Below are positions 44,365 through 50,889 of a DNA stretch of 50,889 bases, in pieces. Numbering within the stretch: the first letter of the stretch is position 1; each line of letters opens with the position of its first letter. A program made the translations under genes and the position numbers. The stretch lies in the NCBI GenBank assembly GCA_964228975.1, contig CAXRCC010000036.1:1-50889 (forward strand). The letters run 5' to 3'. The notes under the pieces are model-generated. The model made no database searches. It worked only from the letters and a program-made list of their open reading frames with translations, and had not been told where the DNA came from. Source of the DNA: Paraneptunicella sp964228975 (lineage in GTDB: Bacteria > Pseudomonadota > Gammaproteobacteria > Enterobacterales > Alteromonadaceae).

Positions 44365-45681
44365 ATGTTTTTATCGGCACAGAGCCAAAGAATCTTTGCC
44401 CTTGCGATCCCTATGATTATTAGCAATATCACGACGCCATTAATTGGGCTGGTGGATACGGCGGTCGTTGGTCATATGGATGACGTCGGTTATCTCGCGG
44501 GTGTTGCGCTTGGTGCTTTAATATTGACGCAGCTCTTTTGGCTTTGTGGCTTTTTAAGGATGTCTGCGACGGGATTGTCTGCTCAGGCAAAAGGGGCACA
44601 AGACAGCACTGCCGCATCACAGGTACTGTGGCAAACCAGTGTACTGGGTGGTGTGATAGGACTGCTCGTTCTTCTATTTCAATCTCCTCTTTTATCGGCT
44701 GGATTGTGGCTTGCAGAAGCATCACCAAGTATTGCTCAGGCGGCGAGCGAGTACTTTTCTGTGCGCGTGTGGAGTGCGCCATTTGCTTTAATCAATTTAG
44801 CTTTGATTGGTTGGTTAGTCGGGCAGCATGCACACCGAAACATTATGAAGATTCAGATCATTGCCAACTTGATTAATGTGGCACTGGATATTTTGTTTGT
44901 TTTTGTTCTGGACTTAGGGGTATTCGGTGTGGCGTTAGCGAGCGTGATTGCCGAAATATCCATTTTCATACTTGCGTTAAAACAGGTGCTCAAAATAAAA
45001 GGCATACATTTCAAGGCCGACTTTCTTCACGCCCATTTTTTCAAAGGTATGCTTGCCTTAAATGCCAATATGTTAGTGCGTAACTTGGCGTTGCAGCTGT
45101 GCTTGGCGTTTGTCACTTACAAAGGCACAGCAATGGGGGAGCTTATTGGCTCAACCAATGCCATTATTCTCCAGTTTTTCACACTGATTGCCTTAGGGCT
45201 AGACGGGCTAGCTTATGCAACAGAAGCCTTGGTAGGGGAAGCCAAAGGAGAGCGATCTCATTCCAAGTTTAATCAAATTGTGAAAACGGCAATGGGGTGG
45301 TCGCTGGTTTTTGCTGCGCTTTATAGTGTTTTATTCGGCATGGCTGGTAGCCTGATTATCGGGCTTTTGACGGATATTGAATCGCTGAGGCAATCGGTAG
45401 AAGGCTATATGATTATCATTGTGGTATTGCCATTAATTGCACACTGGTGTTTTTTATTCGATGGCGTTTACATTGGTCTGTCTCATGCCAGAGCTATGCG
45501 AAACAGTATGTTGGTGTGCATGGTGCTGTTTTTCTTTCCGACTTGGTATGTGTTGTCTGAACATGAAAATTGGGGGCTGTGGCTTAGCTTTTTGATTTTC
45601 CTTGGATTAAGAGGGGTGACCTTAGGTGGTCACCTTCTCTATTTAAGCAAAAAGCAGCTGGCGTTTAGCTCGTCTGTTTAA
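44365..45681 (+). CDS. dinF: MATE-family efflux transporter, DinF type
   Basis: The 438-residue inner-membrane protein has twelve hydrophobic segments in two halves, beginning IFALAIPMIISNITTPLIGLVDTAVVGHM, the MATE signature, and containing GLDGLAYATEALVGEAKG in the second half. DinF branch members export organic compounds by cation antiport. No LexA box was seen upstream, unlike E. coli dinF. The gene is divergent from the deacetylase with 43 bp between starts, and its end overlaps the convergent next gene by 17 bp. Confidence 0.9.
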   Translation: MFLSAQSQRIFALAIPMIISNITTPLIGLVDTAVVGHMDDVGYLAGVALGALILTQLFWLCGFLRMSATGLSAQAKGAQDSTAASQVLWQTSVLGGVIGLLVLLFQSPLLSAGLWLAEASPSIAQAASEYFSVRVWSAPFALINLALIGWLVGQHAHRNIMKIQIIANLINVALDILFVFVLDLGVFGVALASVIAEISIFILALKQVLKIKGIHFKADFLHAHFFKGMLALNANMLVRNLALQLCLAFVTYKGTAMGELIGSTNAIILQFFTLIALGLDGLAYATEALVGEAKGERSHSKFNQIVKTAMGWSLVFAALYSVLFGMAGSLIIGLLTDIESLRQSVEGYMIIIVVLPLIAHWCFLFDGVYIGLSHARAMRNSMLVCMVLFFFPTWYVLSEHENWGLWLSFLIFLGLRGVTLGGHLLYLSKKQLAFSSSV

Positions 45682-46282
45682 CGCGTTGCATTGCGTGCCA
45701 ATAAGGTGCAAATTGTTTGTCCCAAATGCGCTGGTTGATATGCGCGAAAATGGCATATAAGCCATAAAAGAGCGCAAAAAACAGCAAAATGAGTGACAGT
45801 GAATGCAGGTTTGTCATATCAACCCACACATCTTTCATAACAAGCAGTGGCTTTTCGAATAGGTTGCGGCTTTCTAGTCGTTGAACACGGCCTAAATACA
45901 CACCAATAGCACACGCAAAATGAATAAGCGGAATAAACCACTTTGCCAATTTGAGGTAGCCCTCCTGCTTAATGTAATTGTGAGCTAGCTGTATAGAGAT
46001 CACATAAAACTGGAAATTAATGACCATGTACAGCAGGTAAATAGGGAAGAGAACAAACACCAAATAGGCGATGGAATGCGTACCCGATTGAACTGCGCCA
46101 ATGAAGTGGATGATGTCGGTTAACGTGTAAGCGGCGTTGGGTAAAAAGGCAATAAATACGGCGCACAGTATCCACCAAAGCCACGTTCTTGTTTTCGCTA
46201 CCACAAAAAGGTATAGCGCTAAAAAGAACGGGATTTCGGCAAGAATAATGTTTTTTGCAACGGTGAAGTGAGCTGGGATCAT
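45665..46282 (-). CDS. DUF1361 integral membrane protein
   Basis: The ATG at 46282 follows AGGAACGAGG, while a TTG at 46321 lacks a site. The 205-residue product has about six membrane helices and the DUF1361 signature AFLPNAAYTLTDIIHF. Function of the family is not known. It overlaps dinF tail to tail. A terminator lies between it and the upstream membrane-protein gene. Confidence 0.87.
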   Translation of the reverse strand: MIPAHFTVAKNIILAEIPFFLALYLFVVAKTRTWLWWILCAVFIAFLPNAAYTLTDIIHFIGAVQSGTHSIAYLVFVLFPIYLLYMVINFQFYVISIQLAHNYIKQEGYLKLAKWFIPLIHFACAIGVYLGRVQRLESRNLFEKPLLVMKDVWVDMTNLHSLSLILLFFALFYGLYAIFAHINQRIWDKQFAPYWHAMQRVKQTS

Positions 46283-46357
46283 AACCTCGTTCCTACATAA
46301 TACAGGGTTAAGTTTTGGCAACGGTTCAGGTATTGCCGTTCATCAATAATCAAGCTA

Positions 46358-46392
46358 AAAAAGAGGCTCTCATGAGTAACCAGTGAGAGCCT
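46358..46392 (-). terminator. Terminator of the large membrane-protein gene
   Basis: AGGCTCTCA (46364-46372) and TGAGAGCCT (46384-46392) form a perfect 9-bp stem; on the minus strand it runs into TCTTTTTT. Confidence 0.85.
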
Positions 46393-46402
46393 TTTATTGT
46401 GT

Positions 46403-47602
46403 TTAAACCGCTTCAGCTGTTTGTGATTTTGGTGATGGCGCTTCATCGTCCATGTTTGGGGTAAGCTCGAAGTCGGTATTAAATCCGAAAACTTGCCCTG
46501 CCCAGATGAAGGTCTGACATACCAGTACGCCAAATGGAATATAGCCAAAGTAGCCTAATAACGGCATATCACTGAAGATATGAATCACGTCAACATAAGG
46601 GATGTTGTAGTCCCAGTAATTAGGGTTAGTGGGTGTGTCGATACCCAAATGTGTGCTGCCGTAATTCCAAAACTCCCACACAAAACCATTGAATAAAGAT
46701 GCAAGGCCCATTAATACACCGCTGCTCCAATCGCCTTTATCGGCAATTTGAATAAAGGTGTTGTCGATTCGGCAGTTAATTAGTGTGCCTGATAGGATGG
46801 CAAATGGGCCAATCCAAACAACCCAGAAGAAGGGGAATGGCCATATCACCATTAAGGCCGTTAAAAGAGCGCCTGCAAAAATGAGCGCGTTACCAGAAAC
46901 CTGCATTTTCGGGCCGTTTTTGTAACGTGCAGGAAAGTTAGGGAAGGTTTTGAATAGAGTGTACCACTCAAAGAACACCACGGTAATTGTGCCGTACGTA
47001 ATCAGGAATTCAACAACCAGTAACCAATAAGGCCACGGCGCATCGTACGCTTGCGGGTAGTACCAGTTGCCAAGAACAAAATAGTCATAGAATTCGAAGT
47101 AAACCCAGCCGATGGCAGAAACAATATAAGCAAGCGCCATTAACCTTGGCTTGTTGGCAAGCAGCGATACGCCGTTATTGCGTCGGTAAACGATGCCATC
47201 GAGCACCATAATGAATCCCCACCATAAGGGGGTGAAAGACCAATAAACTAAGTTGCCAAAGGCGGTAGAGTGAGACCACATTAACCACCAGAAAAAGCCC
47301 ATGGTGATAAGGCCAACCCAAAACCACCAAGGAAGCGGTTTGCGGTTAGTTGGCATGGCCATGGGGGCTTCGCCTTTGAATCCAAACCATTTCGGGAAGA
47401 TCAGGAACAACGTAAAAATAAAACAGAGTATGCCAAGGATAATAAAGACGGGGAGGTTAAACCCGGGGAGATCTTTCGCAGTGTACTGCGGAGGAAATTC
47501 CATGAACCCTGGTGGCAGGTGTTCGGGGTAAACAAAGTACGATACTGCCAGTGGCAACAATATCGACAGTAAAACAGGCCAGAAAAGCTTCCAAAGTCTC
47601 AT
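46403..47602 (-). CDS. Trp-rich integral membrane protein of unknown function
   Basis: The 399-residue protein has about ten membrane helices and is very rich in Trp, Phe and Tyr. Repeated short motifs stand out: GWVYFEFYDYFVLGNWYYP, GFVWEFWNYGS and MPLLGYFGYIPFG, which look like two related halves and could line a pore or a ligand site. I do not recognise a named family. A GGAG site lies 8 bp before the ATG. It is downstream of the TonB-dependent receptor but separated by a hairpin, so joint regulation is only possible. Confidence 0.85.
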   Translation of the reverse strand: MRLWKLFWPVLLSILLPLAVSYFVYPEHLPPGFMEFPPQYTAKDLPGFNLPVFIILGILCFIFTLFLIFPKWFGFKGEAPMAMPTNRKPLPWWFWVGLITMGFFWWLMWSHSTAFGNLVYWSFTPLWWGFIMVLDGIVYRRNNGVSLLANKPRLMALAYIVSAIGWVYFEFYDYFVLGNWYYPQAYDAPWPYWLLVVEFLITYGTITVVFFEWYTLFKTFPNFPARYKNGPKMQVSGNALIFAGALLTALMVIWPFPFFWVVWIGPFAILSGTLINCRIDNTFIQIADKGDWSSGVLMGLASLFNGFVWEFWNYGSTHLGIDTPTNPNYWDYNIPYVDVIHIFSDMPLLGYFGYIPFGVLVCQTFIWAGQVFGFNTDFELTPNMDDEAPSPKSQTAEAV

Positions 47603-47621
47603 TTTTATCTCCTAAATAACA

Positions 47622-47651
47622 ACGCACCCTTTAATTACCTGAAGGGTGCGT
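47622..47651 (-). terminator. Hairpin between the TonB receptor and the membrane-protein gene
   Basis: ACGCACCCTT (47622-47631) and AAGGGTGCGT (47642-47651) form a perfect 10-bp stem. On the minus strand TGTTATTT follows, making a moderate terminator for the receptor gene. Confidence 0.7.
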
Positions 47652-47724
47652 TTATTCGGCGATTAAGTCAACAGACTTTCTTAGAGATTTTCGCTTTTAG
47701 TCACGTTTAAATTATTGAATTAAT

Positions 47725-49950
47725 TTAGAATCTATAAGTAACATCTACACCTAGTTGACGCTCTTCGCCTTTCAATTCCGTGATAGCTCTTAAACCAGCA
47801 ATGGAGTCAAAGCGCAATTCAGCAAATTCTTTGTCGAACAAGTTTTTGCCCCAAATTCCAAAACTCAAACCAGCGCTGAGGTCATAGCTAACACGACCAT
47901 TCCAAACTGTGTATCCAGCTTGTTGTGTATAAGGGTTTTCGTTTTGATCGAAATAGAAGTCAGATTGATAGTCGAAACCTAGTTCTGCGCGCAAAACACC
48001 GTTACCTAGCTCGGTTTCCCAACGACCACGTCCACCAATGTTCCATCGAGAAGTGAAGGGTAAACGCGTTTCTTGAATAACAACTTCGCCAAATTCAAAC
48101 TCACCAATCTCGGCTTCTGGAATATAACCCACGTTCAAATCGAACTGCCAATCGTTTGTTGGTGCGTAGCTAAATTCCCCTTCCAAACCATATATAGTTG
48201 AGTCACCCGCATTACGCAAGACGCCAAACGGTGAACCATCGTTTAGTAACACAAAGATTTGTTGGTCTTTGTAGTCGTAATAGAAGGCGGACATATTGAG
48301 GCGAGCTTTGCGCTCTAGGAACAACCAACGGCTACCGATTTCATAAGCATCAAGCTTTTCAGGACGATATTCAGAATTAGCCGCTACATTCGGTGTTAGC
48401 GAATACGCGCCGTTGTAGCCGCCGCTCTTATAACCGCGTGCGTAGCTGTAATACAGGCTTAAATCGCTAGAAACTTTTTGAATCAAAGATAATTTGCCCG
48501 ATAGCTCATCATCTTCAACTTCACCGTTTAAATCCCATACGCCAGGAATGAATGCGCCCACGACATCGAAGTCGGCCACGGAATCCCACTCGGTGCTTTC
48601 GTCTGTGTAACGTAACCCTGCTGTGAGAGTGTAAGTATCAGAAAGTTGGTAATCCACCTGAGAGAATAGGGCAACAGATTCGTTTTCTAACTGGTTGTGA
48701 TAGAAAACCTGTAGTGCGCCGGCTGCAATTTCTGGTGGCGCAGTACGTAAATCGCGCGCAAGATCGATACTATTTTCTTGATCGATTTCTTCCTTCAAGT
48801 AATACAAGCCCGTTAGCCAGTAGCTTTTTTCACCCTGATAAGCCACGGTGAACTCTTGGCTAACCAGTTCGTTATCTGTGCCCATGGTGCCTTCTGTGAA
48901 GTTACCTGGACCATCAGAATCCCATGAGTGGAAACGGTCCAAATCGCGATAAGCACTGGTAGAGGTTAATGTGACTTGGCTGTTGATATCCCATTCTACT
49001 TTAACGCTAGCGCCCCACGAATCGGTGTCGTGTGTTCTGTCTGCGGTATCGGCAGAAGTATCTTGGAAATCTTCGCTGTCGACACTATGACCATAAATGT
49101 TAACACAGGCAGGTGAGCCTAACTCTGCCACCGTACATTGGCGTCCTTCAGTAGCATGATCGATACCTAAACTTTGAATGGGTTTAGGCGAGCCAGACCA
49201 ATCATCGTGATGCAGTTTTGCCGTGATACGGACATCATCAAATTCTGCCGTGGTGATCCAACGGAAGTTAAGTTGTTTTAAACCGCCATCGGGCGCGCCG
49301 GGGAAAAGGTTATTGGTAGAAAAGTCGTAGTTATCGTAGTTGAACGCTAAACGAGATTTAATTTGTGCATTTGTGGGCAAGTTAACAGCACCTTCCGCTG
49401 AAGTGTGATCTTGCTCTGCAACGCCAAAGTTGAGGTAACCGCCAAACTCATCTTCGGGCATTCTAGAATGAATCAGTACCGCGCCACCTGTGGTATTACG
49501 GCCAAATAATGTGCCTTGAGGGCCTCGTAATACTTCAATATGTTCAATATCGAATAGGTTGACGGATAAGTTATTTGCACTGCCGCTGACGACGCCGTCT
49601 GAATAAATGGAAATGGGAGAAACAGACGAAGTATTGTAATCAATCATGCCAATGCCGCGAATGTTGAAAGAAGGGGGCGTACCTTCACCAGCATTGTTTG
49701 TGATTTTTAAATTGGGTACGAGCGAAGAAATTTGCGTCGTGTCTTTGATTTGCAACTCTTGGATGTCATCGCCGGAGACAACGGTCACAGGCACTGCGAT
49801 GTCAGCAATATCTTGCGCTCTTTTTTGCGCATAAACCGTGATATTTTCAATGCTGCCATCTGGACTATTTTGTTCTTGTGCAACAGCATGCCCTAAAAAC
49901 GCGGTACTAAAGATAAGTCCTGTATAAATACATCTTTGCTTTAACATCAT
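47725..49950 (-). CDS. TonB-dependent outer-membrane receptor
   Basis: The 741-residue protein has a signal peptide ending near AVAQEQ, a TonB-box-like ENITVYAQKR, a plug domain (VPVTVVSGDDIQ, SFNIRGIG, VLRGPQGTLFGRNTTGGAV), and a beta-barrel ending in an aromatic residue (VTYRF). Plug sequence and the mid-barrel YKSGGYNG put it in the large siderophore/nutrient receptor group common in Alteromonadales and sphingomonads. The substrate is unknown; iron complexes, vitamin or aromatic compounds are all possible. It lies upstream of the large membrane-protein gene and divergent from the kinase gene. Confidence 0.93.
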   Translation of the reverse strand: MMLKQRCIYTGLIFSTAFLGHAVAQEQNSPDGSIENITVYAQKRAQDIADIAVPVTVVSGDDIQELQIKDTTQISSLVPNLKITNNAGEGTPPSFNIRGIGMIDYNTSSVSPISIYSDGVVSGSANNLSVNLFDIEHIEVLRGPQGTLFGRNTTGGAVLIHSRMPEDEFGGYLNFGVAEQDHTSAEGAVNLPTNAQIKSRLAFNYDNYDFSTNNLFPGAPDGGLKQLNFRWITTAEFDDVRITAKLHHDDWSGSPKPIQSLGIDHATEGRQCTVAELGSPACVNIYGHSVDSEDFQDTSADTADRTHDTDSWGASVKVEWDINSQVTLTSTSAYRDLDRFHSWDSDGPGNFTEGTMGTDNELVSQEFTVAYQGEKSYWLTGLYYLKEEIDQENSIDLARDLRTAPPEIAAGALQVFYHNQLENESVALFSQVDYQLSDTYTLTAGLRYTDESTEWDSVADFDVVGAFIPGVWDLNGEVEDDELSGKLSLIQKVSSDLSLYYSYARGYKSGGYNGAYSLTPNVAANSEYRPEKLDAYEIGSRWLFLERKARLNMSAFYYDYKDQQIFVLLNDGSPFGVLRNAGDSTIYGLEGEFSYAPTNDWQFDLNVGYIPEAEIGEFEFGEVVIQETRLPFTSRWNIGGRGRWETELGNGVLRAELGFDYQSDFYFDQNENPYTQQAGYTVWNGRVSYDLSAGLSFGIWGKNLFDKEFAELRFDSIAGLRAITELKGEERQLGVDVTYRF

Positions 49951-50342
49951 GAATCCTTGTTAATTTTTCTCTCTAATTGATCTTTTTACTGCTCTTGGCA
50001 ATGCTATGCCAGACCTGTCTAAAATATGAACATAAGAAAAGGCGCGGCTATTATGCATTAAAAAAGCTTTTTTTTGCAGGTTTCGGTAGAAAGAAATGGA
50101 GATTTTTTTATGATGCTTTATAACGTTGTTATTACGCGTAGTTTCGTGAACCTTGTTGATATACAAGGTAAACTAATACGCTTCTAAAGGCGGCATTTAC
50201 TCTCGTTTGGAAATACCTGTTGGTAAATTGTTTACTTTGAGGTAAGCAAGAGGTCTACTAATGGCGTTAGTTTGGATGAATGGATCTCAGGTGTTATCGC
50301 TTGGGAATTGAGTGATTACTGTAAAATAGCCAGAAAAATATT
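49951..50342. other. Divergent control region between TonB receptor and kinase gene
   Basis: No gene is seen. It must contain both promoters. A palindrome near 50150 is listed separately. No Fur box was recognised. Confidence 0.5.
50150..50169. repeat. Palindrome, possible operator
   Basis: ACCTTGT (50150-50156) and ACAAGGT (50163-50169) are exact inverted copies around TGATAT. The size suits a dimeric regulator site, but no factor is identified. Confidence 0.35.
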
Positions 50343-50889
50343 GTGAGTATACTCGATTACGAATTGACTGAAGAACTTGCTTCGGTCACACCAGAAATAC
50401 GTCTTTTTAAAGCGAAAGACGAGGAAGGAAACACTTATTTCGTCAAGCAACTGTTAAGCAGTAACGCCGGAAAGCTTAAAAAGTTTTTGAATGATAATCA
50501 TATCCAACAACGCTTCTCAAAAAACGGCTTAGCGGCAGTGTCTGAAATTGCCGAGTCACAGCAGTCGTGCCACGCCATCATGCCCGTGGCAGATGAAGCC
50601 CTCAATTTTAACGACTTTCTTAATCAAACTACTTTAGATCTCTCCCAAAAATTGGCTTTCGCGCTTGCCATTGCCGATATCGTTGCAGAGTTTCATCAAG
50701 ATAATTTAATTGTGGGCGAAATCGCGCCGCAGAATATTTATGTCGCGTCAGAAGCAAGTCCATTCTTGGTGGATTTATCCTACTTAAAGCGCACAAACAG
50801 TGTCAGTTCGCCGATCTCGCAAAATGAAGTCAATCTACTCAGTCTAAAAACGATTGCGCCGGAGGCTACGGGGCGCGTTAACCGAGTGA
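50343..50889 (+). CDS. N-terminal fragment of a large hybrid Ser/Thr kinase-ATPase-type sensor
   Basis: The frame from the GTG at 50343 stays open to the window edge (182 codons). An in-frame stop at 50322 limits the start. The sequence resembles the N-terminal kinase-like domain of the giant trifunctional proteins (protein kinase, AAA ATPase, GAF, histidine kinase), whose hallmark YISPEQTGRMNR is matched by TIAPEATGRVNR here. The catalytic loop reads VGEIAPQNIYV in place of HxDxxxxN, and the DFG region reads LVDLSYL, so the kinase part looks degenerate. No clear ribosome binding site is seen before GTG. What follows is outside the window. Confidence 0.72.
   Translation, partial: MSILDYELTEELASVTPEIRLFKAKDEEGNTYFVKQLLSSNAGKLKKFLNDNHIQQRFSKNGLAAVSEIAESQQSCHAIMPVADEALNFNDFLNQTTLDLSQKLAFALAIADIVAEFHQDNLIVGEIAPQNIYVASEASPFLVDLSYLKRTNSVSSPISQNEVNLLSLKTIAPEATGRVNRV

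Noticed and set aside
50261..50311. A 16-codon frame starting ATG GCG TTA before the kinase gene, considered as a leader peptide.
   Set aside because: No ribosome binding site, no run of regulatory codons and no following attenuator-like hairpin.
1..50889. Search by eye for CRISPR arrays, tRNA or rRNA genes, insertion sequences and integrase genes.
   Set aside because: No regularly spaced repeats, transposase or integrase motifs, or cloverleaf-like tRNA sequences were seen. A covariance-model scan would be needed to exclude small RNA genes.

Overview
This is chromosomal DNA from a marine-type gammaproteobacterium, most like the Alteromonadales. The gene order prmA - dusB-fis - purH - purD, ompR-envZ, hslO/hslR, gspC-N, yrfG/nudE/cysQ, yheU-yheT-yheS, yheV, slyX and fkpA matches conserved blocks of that group and, in rearranged form, of E. 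coli. Base composition is moderate, a TonB-dependent receptor is present, and no plasmid, phage or IS genes are visible. I cannot name the genus from sequence alone. Nearly all of the window is ordinary core genome, with a few accessory insertions. Layout: 1-644 is the 3' part of an OmpR-family response regulator. 903-2060 (minus) is a GNAT acetyltransferase coupled to a gamma-glutamylcyclotransferase-like gene. 2179-8577 (plus) carries prmA, dusB-fis, purH, a secreted methyltransferase-like gene and purD, covering translation modification, nucleoid control and the last steps of IMP synthesis. 8657-9103 (minus) is a cytosine deaminase of the small zinc type best known from yeast. 9453-10358 is prkB. 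10459-13482 (minus) is a compact hcnA-hcnB-hcnC operon whose products look like the three subunits of hydrogen cyanide synthase; this is the most striking accessory function. 14011-18977 holds fklB, ompR-envZ, a small hypothetical gene, hslO and hslR. 19361-30885 is a complete type II secretion operon, gspC to gspN, with a terminator before gspN. 30945-31970 is a small AT-rich islet with an XRE regulator, a coupled 59-residue protein and a divergent 98-residue unknown, around a repeated CATACTCATT motif. 32135-36587 holds an iron-sulfur photolyase-type gene, yrfG, nudE, cysQ and a YceI-like secreted protein. 36740-43123 is the yheU/yheT/DUF2390/yheS - yheV - slyX - WD40 lipoprotein - fkpA block. 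43233-49950 holds a polysaccharide deacetylase, a DinF-type MATE exporter, two membrane proteins and a TonB-dependent receptor. The right edge, 50343-50889, is the start of what appears to be a large hybrid kinase. How the genes work together: purH and purD both serve purine synthesis, with yrfG and the cytosine deaminase acting in nucleotide turnover. FklB, FkpA, Hsp33 and Hsp15 are folding or stress proteins. The Gsp proteins form one envelope machine. The three Hcn subunits should form a single membrane-associated glycine-oxidising enzyme. I found no clearly undescribed system. The best candidates for novelty are the small-protein islet at 30945-31970, the degenerate kinase at the right edge, and the hcn operon in an unexpected setting without a recognisable ANR box.
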